Positions 19,121 through 28,595 of a DNA stretch of 64,000 nt are shown piece by piece. Position 1 is the stretch's first letter. Each line of letters opens with the position of its first letter. Under the pieces are notes generated by a model that was not told the DNA's origin, made no database searches, and saw nothing but the letters and a program-made list of their open reading frames with translations. Made by a program: the position numbers and the translations under genes. Origin of the DNA: Stenotrophomonas beteli (GTDB lineage Bacteria > Pseudomonadota > Gammaproteobacteria > Xanthomonadales > Xanthomonadaceae); the NCBI RefSeq assembly GCF_001431665.1, contig NZ_LLXV01000015.1, positions 1 through 64,000 of the forward strand, read 5' to 3'.

Positions 19121-20103
19121 GGAGTCGCTCCAGGTTGGATCTGATGCAGGTCGCGGCGATCGTAGGCGCTGACGATGCGCGCCACCAGCGGGTGGCGGAC
19201 CACATCGCGCGATTCGAAGAAGGTGAAGCTGACGCCGTCGACCTCGCGCAACACGTCGATGGCGTCGCGCAGGCCCGACCTCACATGCTTGGGCAGGTCG
19301 GTCTGGGTCAGGTCACCGGTCACCACCGCAGTGGAGCCGAAGCCGAGGCGGGTCAGGAACATCTTCATCTGCTCGATGGTGGTGTTCTGTGCCTCGTCCA
19401 GGATCACGAATGCATCGTTGAGCGTGCGGCCGCGCATGTACGCCAGCGGCGCGATCTCGATGACGTTCCGCTCCAGCAGCTTGACCACCTTCTCCACGCC
19501 CATCATCTCGTACAGCGCGTCATACAGCGGACGCAGATAGGGGTCCACCTTCTGGCTCAGGTCGCCGGGCAGGAAGCCCAGCTTCTCGCCGGCCTCCACC
19601 GCCGGGCGCACCAGGATCAGGCGCTGCACCCGTGATTCGTTCAGCGCTTCCACCGCACTCGCTACGGCCAGGAAGGTCTTGCCGGTACCGGCCGGGCCGA
19701 TGCCGAAGTTGATGTCATGGGTGGCGATCTGGTGCAGGTAGCGGCCCTGGTTGGCGCCACGGCCGCGCACCGTACCGCGCTTGACCTTGATCGCCACGTC
19801 CTGTGCCTCATAGGAGCGCTCGGCGATCTGCTCAAGATTGGCCTGCGCCAGGCGCAGGTGGATGGCGTGGTTGTCGAAGGTGGTCTCAGCGGTCTCGGCG
19901 TACAGGGCCTCGATCAGCTTCTGTGCCTCGGCGATGGCGTCCTTCGGGCCGCTGATGCGGAACACGAAGCCGCGATTGGCGATTTCCACGCCCAGTTTCA
20001 GTTCGACCTGTCGCAGATGGCCGTCGAATGGGCCACACAGGTTGGCCAGCCGCTCGTTGTCTTCCGGCGACAGGGTGAAGTCTCGATGCTCGATGCTTTT
20101 CAT
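19117..20103 (-). CDS. ybeZ: PhoH-like ATPase (YbeZ/PhoL)
   Basis: A 328-residue cytosolic ATPase. The N-terminal 100 residues are a KH-like RNA-binding region; the P-loop is [15 protein letters not shown] and Walker B is [12 protein letters not shown]. Its partner YbeY follows with a four-base overlap. The ATG at 20103 begins the conserved [19 protein letters not shown]; the frame extends to 20376, but that part covers the repeat element upstream of vgrG and shows no family similarity. No strong ribosome-binding site is seen before the ATG. Confidence 0.93.
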   Translation of the reverse strand: MKSIEHRDFTLSPEDNERLANLCGPFDGHLRQVELKLGVEIANRGFVFRISGPKDAIAEAQKLIEALYAETAETTFDNHAIHLRLAQANLEQIAERSYEAQDVAIKVKRGTVRGRGANQGRYLHQIATHDINFGIGPAGTGKTFLAVASAVEALNESRVQRLILVRPAVEAGEKLGFLPGDLSQKVDPYLRPLYDALYEMMGVEKVVKLLERNVIEIAPLAYMRGRTLNDAFVILDEAQNTTIEQMKMFLTRLGFGSTAVVTGDLTQTDLPKHVRSGLRDAIDVLREVDGVSFTFFESRDVVRHPLVARIVSAYDRRDLHQIQPGATP

Positions 20104-20200
20104 TGATCGGGGTGGGGCGGAAGCCTTCCACCACAGTGTCTTCAAGGGGAAACAAGGGTAGCGCGCGGGTGCGCGGACGGCCAGCACAGGCGCGCGCGGG

Positions 20201-20310
20201 AGTTCTCCACACCGGGTGTGGACGGTACCTGCGCAAACCTGTGGATAGACCTCGCCAATGCTTGTGCCACAAGCTGTATGAGCCGGTGGTGAAAAAAACG
20301 TCACGACGGT
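20201..20310. repeat. Spaced palindromic element, copy A (left border of T6SS island)
   Basis: The 422-bp gap between ybeZ and vgrG (20104-20525) contains no gene. It does contain this element: a perfect 17-bp palindrome TCCACACCGGGTGTGGA (20206-20222), AACCTGTGGATAG at 20236 (a DnaA-box-like TATCCACAG on the other strand), the palindrome CTTGTGCCACAAG (20261-20273), and GTGGTGAAAAAA at 20286. Three of these blocks recur in the same order and exact spacing at 32059-32165, after the last gene of the island. The function is unknown; a regulator site or integration border are both possible. Confidence 0.6.
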
Positions 20311-20525
20311 CGGCCGCTGGGGCGCCGGAAACTTGACGCCCCCCCGCGTGGGTACGAGTATCGGCCCGAGCCCCAAAGGAAACAGGGTCTTCCACCCGGT
20401 CCTGCGCTGCGCGCGGACTGCCTGCCTGGCCGCCTCCGGAATTCCGGCGGCGGTGCGGCCAGGTGCAGGGGGAAGCAGGCAGGCAAGCCATCGCCAGGAC
20501 AGGAGTGCCTGGCTCAGGAGACGTC

Positions 20526-23500
20526 ATGGATGCTTCACAAGCGCGAGTCGCACTCGCTTCGCTGGCCGGGCTGGAGCCTGAGCGCCAGCTGCACCGTCTG
20601 CAGGCCGAGGGCCTGCCCCCGCTGCTCGTCGAGCAATGGTGGGGGCACGAGCGTCTCGGCGACGGGTTCGATTACTGGGTGGACGTGCTGCATGTGGATG
20701 CGGGCCTGCCCATCAGCGAGGGACCCGGGCGCAAGGCGACGCTGATCACCCGGCTGGACGACGGCCAGGACCATGTCCGTTGCGGTTACATCGCCGCGAT
20801 GCGCCTGCTGGATACCGACGGAGGGCTGGCGCGCTACCGCCTGCACTGCGTGCCCTGGACCTGGCTGCTGGGGCATGCCCGGCACAGCCGTGTTTACCAG
20901 GCGCGCAGCGTGCGCGAGATCGTCGAGGACGTGCTGGGCGGGCATGCCGAACTGGCCCGGTGGCGCTGGAGCGATGATGCGGTGGCCGATCTGGCCGCCG
21001 CTCCCGCGCGCAGCTACTGCGTGCAGTACCGGGAATCGGACCTGGCCTTCGTGCAGCGCCTGCTGGCCGAAGAGGGGATTGCCGGTGCGTTCCATAGCGA
21101 CGCTGAGGGCGCACTGATGCTTGTGCTGTTCTCCGACAGCAGCGCGCAGCCGGAAAATCCGCAGTCGGCCCGCGACGGCGGTATCCGCTTCCATCGCCAT
21201 GACGGCACCGAGCAGGCCGATGCCCTGCAGGCGCTCGGTGCGCGTCGGCAGCTGGGCAGCAACCGTCTGTCGCTGGTCACCAGCGACTACAAGGGGCCGG
21301 TCGTGCGCCATGCGCAGCTGCCGTTGCAGGGCGCCGGCCACAGCCCGCGCGAAGTCTATGATCCGGCCGGTGCGCATGCGTTCGCCGACGCCGGTGATGG
21401 TCAGCGACGGGCCCGGTTGGCCGCCGAAGCCCATGAAGCCGGGTTGGGAGGATGGTGGGGGGCGGGTACTGTCCGCAGCCTGCAGGCGGGCCGGTTCATC
21501 CGCGTGCTGGCCACTGGCACCGGTTCGTTGCCGGTGATCCTGCCCACCGAGATATTCCATCATGGCTGCAATCCGCTACCGGTCGCGCAGGGGCGTGATC
21601 AGGCGCGTGCAGCGCCCCCGGCCCGCTGGCTTTCCGCCAGTGCCACCGTGCCCGGTGCCCCGCTGGAAGCAAGCCCGGCAATGGGCTATGCCAACCGGTT
21701 CCGTGGCGTCGACCAGCAGCAGCGCTGGCGTCCGGTCCTGCTCGACGGCACCGGGCAGCGCCTCAACCCGCGACCGATTGCACCGGGTCATCAGAGTGCC
21801 ACCGTGGTGTCCGGCGCAGGCCGCGACGACGCCGACCTGCATGCCGACAGCCAGGGCCGGATACGGGTCCGCCTGCATCTGCAGGGGGCCTCCGATGCGG
21901 CCGCCACCTGTTGGATGCGGGTGGCGCAACGCTACGCCGGGCCGGGCGTCGGGGCGCAGTTCCTGCCCCGCGTGGGCCAGGAAGTGCTGGTGGGTTTCCT
22001 TGACGGCGACATCGACCGGCCGCTGGTGCTCGGTGCCCTCTATAACGGTCGCGGCGACGCCGGTATCGCCCCCACGCCTGCCGGGGCGGCCGCAGCGGGC
22101 AGTGACAGCGGTCTGTTCAAGCAGGCCGCCGACCACCGCCCGAGCGCGCAGGGCAACGCGGCCGGTGGCCACGCGCCAGCCTGGCATGCCATGGCCGCCG
22201 GTGACGACCAGCATCGGCATGCCGGTGCGTTGTGGGGCATCCAGTCACGGGAGTGGTCCGGCAGTGGTTACAACCGCCTGGTCTTCGACGATACCGATGC
22301 GCAGCTGCGCCTGCAGCTGGCCAGCAGCCACGCCCACAGCGAGCTGAACCTGGGGCACCTGCTGCACCAGGCCGACAACCATCGCGGTTCCCTGCGCGGT
22401 GAGGGTATGGAACTGCGCAGTGATGCCTGGGGTGCGCTGCGCGCCGAACGTGGCGCCTGGCTGAGCGCGCGCCCGCATACGGCATTGTCGCCGGCCGGCG
22501 AAGCGGTGCCCGCAGGCGCGCTGCTGCAGCAGGCCACCACGCTGGCGGCGTCCAGCCACAACGTGGCCGCCGTCCACCGCACCGTCGGCCTGGCCAGCCA
22601 CGCACCGCCGGACGACAGCGCCGGGCTGGCTGGCCTGCAGCGGATTGCCCGTGCCGTCGTGCCAGGCCAGACCTATGACCAGGCCCGCTCGGGCGGCGAT
22701 GGCCGCGCCACGGCCGGCAACATTCCGCACACCAGTGAACCCACACTGGGGCTGCATGGCCACGCGGGCCTGGCGATGGTCAGCGGTCAGGGCCTCCACT
22801 GGAGCAGCGCCTGCCAGGTGGCACTGGCCAGTGGCCAGCACAGCGACGCCAGCGTGGCCGGCAACGCGCGCCTGCACGCGACGCAGGCGGTTGGCATGCT
22901 GGCCGCCTGCGGGCGGGGGTTTGCCGGCGACGCAGCTTTGACCGTCGTAGCGGGGCACGCAGCGCTGGACCTCCGCGCCCAGTCCGCCGCGATCACCGTG
23001 CAGTCGCGGGCAGCGTTGCGTGCAGCCAGCGCCCAGGCCGCAGTCGAACTGGCCGCGCCGCGCACCCTGCATATCGCCACCGCCGGTGGCGCCAGCCTCA
23101 CCCTGGAGGGCGGCAACCTGGTGGTGAACTGTCCCGGCACCATCACGGTGCATGCCGGGCAGAAATCCTTCGTCGGGCCTGCGCAGCTCAGCTACGCGCT
23201 GCCGGACATGCCGACCAGTACCCTCAGCGAGCAGATTCCGAAGCTGGCCTTCCGCCTGCAGGACATTCCAGGCCCTCAGGGGCATCCGCTGGCAGGCCAG
23301 CCCTGGAAGATCGTGCGTACCCGCCAGGCGCTGGACGAGGACATGCGTGATGGCGCGCTGGTACCGGGCAACTGGGCCGAGACCCTTGCCGAAGGCCAGG
23401 CTGACGAGCAGGGCGACGTCAGCCTCGATGACACCCTGTGCGCGAAGATCTGGAACGATGCCGGCCGGTTCCCGGGGCGCCTGTTCCTGGTGCATGGGAT

Positions 23501-23708
23501 CGACGTGATTCCCCTGCGGCGTCCGCGCCCCTACAGCAGTTCGCCGGGTGTGCGCGCCACCATGGACACGCTCGAAGCGATCAACTACGGCAAAACCCTG
23601 GCCGACCTTCCCGATGATGCGGCGCTGCATGCCTACCGGCAGCGCGCCGAATACGAATTCCAGTCGCTTGTCGACGCCGACCCGGCCCAGCGCAAGGAGA
23701 TCCAGTGA
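20526..23708 (+). CDS. vgrG: Type VI secretion system spike protein VgrG with C-terminal extension
   Basis: A 1060-residue trimeric spike subunit. Residues about 1-390 form the gp27-like base (LLVEQWWGHERLGDGFDYWV, SYCVQYRESDLAFVQRLLAEEG), 415-510 the gp5 OB fold (QGRIRVRLHLQG, FLPRVGQEVLVGFLDGD), then a long DUF2345-type beta-prism ending near 880 (ASLTLEGGNLVVNCPGTITV). A C-terminal extension of about 180 residues (FRLQDIPGPQGHPLAGQPW to GRLFLVHGID) looks like the transthyretin-like adaptor that docks lipase effectors on VgrG; this is inferred. The ATG at 20526 has GGAG five bases upstream. The stop overlaps the effector start as TGATG. No other T6SS structural genes are nearby, so this is an auxiliary vgrG island. 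Confidence 0.93.
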   Translation: MDASQARVALASLAGLEPERQLHRLQAEGLPPLLVEQWWGHERLGDGFDYWVDVLHVDAGLPISEGPGRKATLITRLDDGQDHVRCGYIAAMRLLDTDGGLARYRLHCVPWTWLLGHARHSRVYQARSVREIVEDVLGGHAELARWRWSDDAVADLAAAPARSYCVQYRESDLAFVQRLLAEEGIAGAFHSDAEGALMLVLFSDSSAQPENPQSARDGGIRFHRHDGTEQADALQALGARRQLGSNRLSLVTSDYKGPVVRHAQLPLQGAGHSPREVYDPAGAHAFADAGDGQRRARLAAEAHEAGLGGWWGAGTVRSLQAGRFIRVLATGTGSLPVILPTEIFHHGCNPLPVAQGRDQARAAPPARWLSASATVPGAPLEASPAMGYANRFRGVDQQQRWRPVLLDGTGQRLNPRPIAPGHQSATVVSGAGRDDADLHADSQGRIRVRLHLQGASDAAATCWMRVAQRYAGPGVGAQFLPRVGQEVLVGFLDGDIDRPLVLGALYNGRGDAGIAPTPAGAAAAGSDSGLFKQAADHRPSAQGNAAGGHAPAWHAMAAGDDQHRHAGALWGIQSREWSGSGYNRLVFDDTDAQLRLQLASSHAHSELNLGHLLHQADNHRGSLRGEGMELRSDAWGALRAERGAWLSARPHTALSPAGEAVPAGALLQQATTLAASSHNVAAVHRTVGLASHAPPDDSAGLAGLQRIARAVVPGQTYDQARSGGDGRATAGNIPHTSEPTLGLHGHAGLAMVSGQGLHWSSACQVALASGQHSDASVAGNARLHATQAVGMLAACGRGFAGDAALTVVAGHAALDLRAQSAAITVQSRAALRAASAQAAVELAAPRTLHIATAGGASLTLEGGNLVVNCPGTITVHAGQKSFVGPAQLSYALPDMPTSTLSEQIPKLAFRLQDIPGPQGHPLAGQPWKIVRTRQALDEDMRDGALVPGNWAETLAEGQADEQGDVSLDDTLCAKIWNDAGRFPGRLFLVHGIDVIPLRRPRPYSSSPGVRATMDTLEAINYGKTLADLPDDAALHAYRQRAEYEFQSLVDADPAQRKEIQ

Positions 23709-26700
23709 TGGCAGACGGCACCAAGCTGGGCAGCGTCCCGCATACCGCATTGACCTGCCTGGATGGGCAGAAGGGCACCACCAGCGGTGATTACTACGCG
23801 CCACCGGACCGCCAGTTCGCGCCGGTGCGGGGCGGCAACAAGGTCGACGCCTATACCGACGGCCGTTCGGCGATGAAGGCGATGGCCGATGCCATCCGCG
23901 GCGCGCAGAAGTTCATCTTCATCGCCGACTGGCAGATGAACTTCGACACCGAGCTGGACAGCCGCGGCGGTGGCCATGCCAGCCGCCTGAGCGAACTGTT
24001 GTTCGACGCCATCAACCAGCGTGGCGTGGACGTGCGCGTGCTGCTCTACGACAGTGTCGAGGCGGCGGCCTATACGCACGAAAACGAGGCGCGCACGGCC
24101 CTGTACAAGATGCAGGATGCCAACACGCCGGGGCAGGTGCAGGTCGGCCTGCACAACCCGGCCACCGGCCGAACCGATGCCTTCAACATCGCCTTCTCGC
24201 ACCACCAGAAGATCCTGGTGGTGGACGGGAAGATCGGCTTCGTCGGCGGCCTGGACATCGCCCACGGGCGCTGGGACGACGGCAACTTCGACGTCGTCTG
24301 CGACCCGGCATTGCATGTGCTCAATGACCACTACAACAACTGCCTGAGCAAGTTTCGGGGCATGACCAGGGCTGAGCAGGACCTGACCCTGGACAAGCCC
24401 GATACCAGCCCGGACGCGGCCGGCCGTGTCCGCCCCGGCTTTGCCCAGGCATACGTGCCGGGCCTGGCCATCGCGCTGGACCGGATGAAGGCGCAGTGGG
24501 ATGCCGGCGCCGCACTGGCCGAACTGCAGGACTATGCGAACAAGCTGGGCGTTCCCGACGCATTGGAGCGCGAAGGCATCCGCAAGCTCGCCGAAATGGT
24601 CATTCCGGGCATGGAAGAAGCCGTCAAGGTACAGCGTTCGGTCGCCAAGACCTTCCTGGCCATCCAAGGGTGGTTGACCGAGATCGAAAAGGAATACGCC
24701 GACGTCATCGCCGCCTCCAACCGGGCTGCCGACGAGGCGGTCAAGCTGAACGTCGGCGAGGCGGCCGCCGCCGCCGGGCGAGCAGTGGAAGGCTTCACGA
24801 AGATCCAGGCGAAGAAGTTCGGCGAGTGGGTCGACGAGCGCAAGGCCGCCATCAAGGACGCCATTCTGGGCCCGATCAAGACGGCCACCACGGTGGCCGG
24901 ATACGTGCGCGATCCTGACTCGCTGGTCAAGGATGCCAAGACCAAGTACGCCGAGATCGAGAACAAGTTCAACAAGGCCAAGCAGGCATGGGAATCGCTG
25001 GTGAAGTGGATCAACGAGCCGGTGGATCGCATCCAGCGGCTGCTTGACAGCGGCCGCCAGCCGCGCATGCCGTGGCAGGACGTGCACGCGCGCCTGCAGG
25101 GCCCGGCGGTGTTCGATATCTGCCGCAACTTCATGCACCGCTGGAACGCGATGGTCTGGCAGAACCAGCGTGGCGACCGTGAAATCGGCACGGCGGTGCG
25201 CAAGGTCCTGAACCGCGGCATCCGGGGTGCCAACGACTGGACAGGCGCTGGCCTGCCGGAGCAGACCACACTGGCACGTGGCATGGAGCTGACGCCGTTG
25301 AGCGATCAATGGCTTCAGTCGATGGGCGGCATGCAGGCGTTGTTCGGTGACCTGACCCAGCCGGGTACGGCCGGCGACGTCAGCGTACAGATCGTGCGGT
25401 CCTCGGGTACGGCATTGCATGCGCTGGAGAAGACGGGGTGCAAGGAATTCGGCCTGAACCTGGATGATGCCAGTTGCCTGCAGCCGTACTGGGAGCGCAA
25501 CCAGCCGATGCACTCCGTCCTCGATGCGATGGTCAACTGCATCGCCTCGGCACGTGCATTTGTCTACCTCGAGACCCAGTTCCTGATTTCGGACTGTGGC
25601 TGGTCCGACGCCGAGGCCGGCAGGGCAGTGGAGACGGCGATCAAGGGCGGCGAACGGCGGCCCATGACCGAAGCGGAGAAGAAGAAGGTCGGCTACGTCG
25701 ACAAGGGCGTGGCCATGAGTGGGCCCATCGGCAAAACCGGCGTCGTGCAGGACCTGGTGAAGCGCAAGCAGGGCGTGAAGTCGGCCGCCAGCAACCCGCT
25801 GGTGGCGGCCATCGCCGCGCGCATCCGCCGCGCCATCGTGGCCGGGCAGGGCTTCCATGTGTACATCACCTTGCCCGTGCATCCAGAAGGCAGCCTGTTC
25901 GACGGTGCCGTGCTGAAGCAGCAGTACTGGGTGCAGCAGACCCTGCTGCGCGGCGACCGCAGCCTGATCCGTAGCATCTGCCGTTCACTGATCGCGCGCG
26001 ACAAGGATATCCGCGAGGCGAGCGTGGAAGAGGCCGACCTGCAGGCAGAGGTAAAGGCAGGGCGCTGGAAGGAATACCTGTCGGTAATGAACCTGAGAAG
26101 TTATGGGGTCCTGGCCGACATCAACCATAAGAACCACTACGCACCGCATACGATCGGCGCCGACCAGGCCACCCCCTTGTACGTGGTGACCGAGCAGTGT
26201 TACGTACACTCCAAGCTGCTGATCGTGGACGACGCCGTGGCCATCATTGGAAGTGCGAACTGCAACGACCGCAGCCTGCTGGGCACGGGTGACACCGAGA
26301 TCGCCGCAGTGATCGTGGATGGTGCGGCCAAGTCGATGGACCTGGGCAATGGCTTGCAGGTGATAACCCGGAAGTTTGCGCGGGATCTGCGGATGAAGCT
26401 TTGGAGGAAGTTCTTGGGGGAGGAGATTCAAGAGCTGCCGGAGAAAAAGAAGAGGCCGTACTCTGCAGTTGGAGCCGCGGGGACGTATCTGCCTTGGTTC
26501 CTTATGGCAGATCCAGTTCAGCAGATCGAGCAGCCGGCGAGCACCAGAACTTGGCGGCGGATCAGGGAGATTGCTGACGCCAATTCGGATGCCTATCAGC
26601 ATGTCTTCACCAATGTCCCACGCGATTCGTTCCCCCGCTATGATTCCGTGTTCCATGGGTTCCCCTCAGCAGGCCTGAGTGACAAGGGACACGTCAAGCG

Positions 26701-27016
26701 CATGTTGTATGCGCAACCACCTGACCTGCAACCAGACTTCATGCAGGAGCCTAGTGTTGAGAAGGACTATGTGACCAGTGCCGTCGGTCGGCATGATGTT
26801 CTCAAGGCGACTGACTTCCTCAAGGGCGAGCCGGGAAGTCCGCGAATTAAGGGCTTTTGGGTCACCATGCCGCTGCTTTGGGGGAGCAACATGGACGATC
26901 CGGCTGCCACGATGCCGAGCGAGATCATTGCAGCTATGCCTGTTCAGGGTGATAGGCCAAGTGAATTGGCATACTCGATTCGACATGCTGCCTTGAGTCA
27001 AGGAGAAAAGGTGTGA
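23708..27016 (+). CDS. T6SS phospholipase D effector, Tle5/PldA-like
   Basis: A 1102-residue phospholipase D, close in size to P. aeruginosa PldA (Tle5a). Both HxK(x)4D catalytic motifs are intact: H166/K168/D173 in HHQKILVVDG and H834/K836/D841 in HSKLLIVDD, the latter followed by GSANCNDRS. Between them, residues about 260-460 are helical and charged. Such effectors are delivered by VgrG into target periplasm and cleave phospholipids; a role against other bacteria is inferred from family and context. Residues 512-907 are encoded by a sequence repeated almost exactly at 28596-29783; the last 196 residues diverge from the second copy. The start overlaps the vgrG stop; the stop overlaps the immunity gene start (GTGTGA). 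Confidence 0.92.
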   Translation: MADGTKLGSVPHTALTCLDGQKGTTSGDYYAPPDRQFAPVRGGNKVDAYTDGRSAMKAMADAIRGAQKFIFIADWQMNFDTELDSRGGGHASRLSELLFDAINQRGVDVRVLLYDSVEAAAYTHENEARTALYKMQDANTPGQVQVGLHNPATGRTDAFNIAFSHHQKILVVDGKIGFVGGLDIAHGRWDDGNFDVVCDPALHVLNDHYNNCLSKFRGMTRAEQDLTLDKPDTSPDAAGRVRPGFAQAYVPGLAIALDRMKAQWDAGAALAELQDYANKLGVPDALEREGIRKLAEMVIPGMEEAVKVQRSVAKTFLAIQGWLTEIEKEYADVIAASNRAADEAVKLNVGEAAAAAGRAVEGFTKIQAKKFGEWVDERKAAIKDAILGPIKTATTVAGYVRDPDSLVKDAKTKYAEIENKFNKAKQAWESLVKWINEPVDRIQRLLDSGRQPRMPWQDVHARLQGPAVFDICRNFMHRWNAMVWQNQRGDREIGTAVRKVLNRGIRGANDWTGAGLPEQTTLARGMELTPLSDQWLQSMGGMQALFGDLTQPGTAGDVSVQIVRSSGTALHALEKTGCKEFGLNLDDASCLQPYWERNQPMHSVLDAMVNCIASARAFVYLETQFLISDCGWSDAEAGRAVETAIKGGERRPMTEAEKKKVGYVDKGVAMSGPIGKTGVVQDLVKRKQGVKSAASNPLVAAIAARIRRAIVAGQGFHVYITLPVHPEGSLFDGAVLKQQYWVQQTLLRGDRSLIRSICRSLIARDKDIREASVEEADLQAEVKAGRWKEYLSVMNLRSYGVLADINHKNHYAPHTIGADQATPLYVVTEQCYVHSKLLIVDDAVAIIGSANCNDRSLLGTGDTEIAAVIVDGAAKSMDLGNGLQVITRKFARDLRMKLWRKFLGEEIQELPEKKKRPYSAVGAAGTYLPWFLMADPVQQIEQPASTRTWRRIREIADANSDAYQHVFTNVPRDSFPRYDSVFHGFPSAGLSDKGHVKRMLYAQPPDLQPDFMQEPSVEKDYVTSAVGRHDVLKATDFLKGEPGSPRIKGFWVTMPLLWGSNMDDPAATMPSEIIAAMPVQGDRPSELAYSIRHAALSQGEKV
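25241..26428 (+). repeat. Long direct repeat R1, copy 1 (effector core)
   Basis: 1188 bp repeated at 28596-29783 with an offset of exactly 3355 bp and, by eye, about 14 mismatches, roughly half of them silent. It starts abruptly at the codon for Thr512 of the phospholipase and ends after the GAGGAGATT codons, beyond which the two copies diverge strongly. It encodes the region containing the second catalytic motif. Confidence 0.95.
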
Positions 27017-28569
27017 GTGAGTATTTGCTGCTGAAAGCGCTGATTGCGGTGAGTGCTCTGTGCGCCGTCCAAGTTGCGCATGCAGATTGCAGTCCAATAA
27101 ATGAAAGCGACGCCCGTTTTCAAGGTAACGGTATGGTGGTCAAGTTTACGCCGTGGTCGGCTGGTGGGGGAGATGCGGTGGGCGCCAGTCTCAGTCGCGC
27201 GAACGAGGTGGCACCTTACATAAGGATCAGGACCGGTCCTGACTTGGCTAAATTGAAAAATGAGCCATTCGACTCGAATGGCGGTTCGGTCTACTACTTG
27301 GAAGCAAGTGGCCAAGGGCAGCGGATCTGCCGTGCTGAGGAATGGAGGCGGCGTGAGTCCAAGCTGATTAATGATGCGCCTGCACAAAGCCTGCATTCTG
27401 CAGTCAAGCCGCTGTATCCGTACTTTGAACTGCATAAGGTGCACGAGCTTGATTACGATGTGTCAGGTCAATTGACATCGATTCGGCGGATCGACACGTC
27501 GGGCCGTAAGGTCACAACGTTCTGTGCGCTCTACGACGAAAATGGTCGCGTAGAGGTGGCAAATGAGAGCTCTGGGTTGATCGTCTCGGAAGATCCGGAT
27601 TTTCAGTGCGCGGAGCTTCGAAATAAGCCTGTAAGTGAAGTTACAAGATATTTTTCTTATCGGTCTGATGGATTCCTGGCTTTGGATATGACCAAGAGGG
27701 CTACTCGCAAGCTTGGAGAGAGCGCAGAGCAAGAGGATGTCGACTTCGGAACCGAGGCCACGGATGGTGCCTGGTACGCTCAAGGAGATTATTACTTTAA
27801 CGGTGCCAACTTCCACCACCGCGTTGGTGCATCGTTCCAGATGAGTGACAAACGCGGGCTTACCGGTATTCAGAGTAAATCCTTTGCCATCGCTTCGTCC
27901 GACGCCACGCCCATCTTTGAGCAACGCAGTCGAGATGAGGGTAAGGAGTTGAACTATACCTTCCCTGGAGAGCGTGTATCTCCAGATGTGTTGAAGGGGC
28001 AGTTTGATGGCGTGATTGCCTATACGCGTGTTCGTGAGTATTTCCACCGCACTGGACAGCGCGTCTTTGAGATTTTCGCGCCCGGCGCGAAGCACCCCCG
28101 CGAACGCCAGTGGCGCACGCTGGACCTGAATCGTCAGGAAAACTACGACGCAAATGGCAAGCTCACGCGGGTGATCCTGTCCGGTCCGGTATCCGATGGC
28201 GGCGGCTATACCGAGAACCTGCGCGCCTACGCCGAGAAGGGCGTCTTGAAGCTCACGCCTCTCACCAATGGCTACAGCTCTTACCGCGTGTACGACTACG
28301 ACGCTGCCGGCAAAGAGACCCTGTCGTTCGTGTGCTGGCGCTACGAAGTCTCGACCAACAAGCCCTACGCCCATTTCCCCTGGTGGGAGCCCGATCCCCG
28401 TCCCAAGCGCAGCCGTGAAGCCGAACTGCAGTACGGCAGGACGCAGGTGGGCACGCGGTGTGGCACACCAGACGGGAAAATGGTCGTGGAAGGTATGGGT
28501 CCGGTGAAGAAGCTGATGGAAACCAGGTACGGTTTTGGGACGACCAAGCTGGGGTTGCCGGGCGAGTAG
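27013..28569 (+). CDS. Putative periplasmic immunity protein for the phospholipase effector (copy 1)
   Basis: A 518-residue protein directly downstream of, and overlapping by four bases, the phospholipase gene. It starts at a GTG with AGGAG nearby. An N-terminal signal peptide (LLLKALIAVSALCAVQVAHA) sends it to the periplasm, where Tle5-type enzymes act, so immunity is the natural role; this is inferred. The sequence contains spaced motifs of the form YD-x2-G-x-L/V (YDVSGQLTSI, YDENGRVEVA, YDANGKLTRV, YDAAGKETLS) reminiscent of YD/Rhs-type strands. The first 1.07 kb is clearly AT-richer than its surroundings; the last 445 bp (R2) are nearly identical to the second immunity gene. Confidence 0.75.
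   Translation: MSEYLLLKALIAVSALCAVQVAHADCSPINESDARFQGNGMVVKFTPWSAGGGDAVGASLSRANEVAPYIRIRTGPDLAKLKNEPFDSNGGSVYYLEASGQGQRICRAEEWRRRESKLINDAPAQSLHSAVKPLYPYFELHKVHELDYDVSGQLTSIRRIDTSGRKVTTFCALYDENGRVEVANESSGLIVSEDPDFQCAELRNKPVSEVTRYFSYRSDGFLALDMTKRATRKLGESAEQEDVDFGTEATDGAWYAQGDYYFNGANFHHRVGASFQMSDKRGLTGIQSKSFAIASSDATPIFEQRSRDEGKELNYTFPGERVSPDVLKGQFDGVIAYTRVREYFHRTGQRVFEIFAPGAKHPRERQWRTLDLNRQENYDANGKLTRVILSGPVSDGGGYTENLRAYAEKGVLKLTPLTNGYSSYRVYDYDAAGKETLSFVCWRYEVSTNKPYAHFPWWEPDPRPKRSREAELQYGRTQVGTRCGTPDGKMVVEGMGPVKKLMETRYGFGTTKLGLPGE
28081..28525 (+). repeat. Direct repeat R2, copy 1 (immunity 3' end)
   Basis: 445 bp matching 31480-31924 (offset 3399 bp) with about ten mismatches by eye. It begins at the PGAKHPRERQW codons of the immunity gene and fades out about 40 bp before the stop. 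Together with R1 it frames the diverged block 26429-28080. Confidence 0.93.
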
Positions 28570-28595
28570 GACGGGACTTCTATCCCGAACTCGTA

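Noticed and set aside
20206-20250. A chromosomal or plasmid replication origin suggested by the DnaA-box-like TGTGGATA sites
   Set aside because: Only one good box per copy, no AT-rich unwinding region, no dnaA, dnaN or replication initiator gene nearby, and a second copy 12 kb away.
22245-25882. Long minus-strand open frames opposite vgrG and the phospholipase, and a matching one at 28365-29237
   Set aside because: They are shadows of the sense genes. The two resemble each other only because the sense sequence R1 is duplicated.
28458-28595. Upstream extension of the second phospholipase frame into the first immunity gene
   Set aside because: The sequence is out of frame within the immunity gene and encodes no phospholipase residues; homology starts sharply at 28596.
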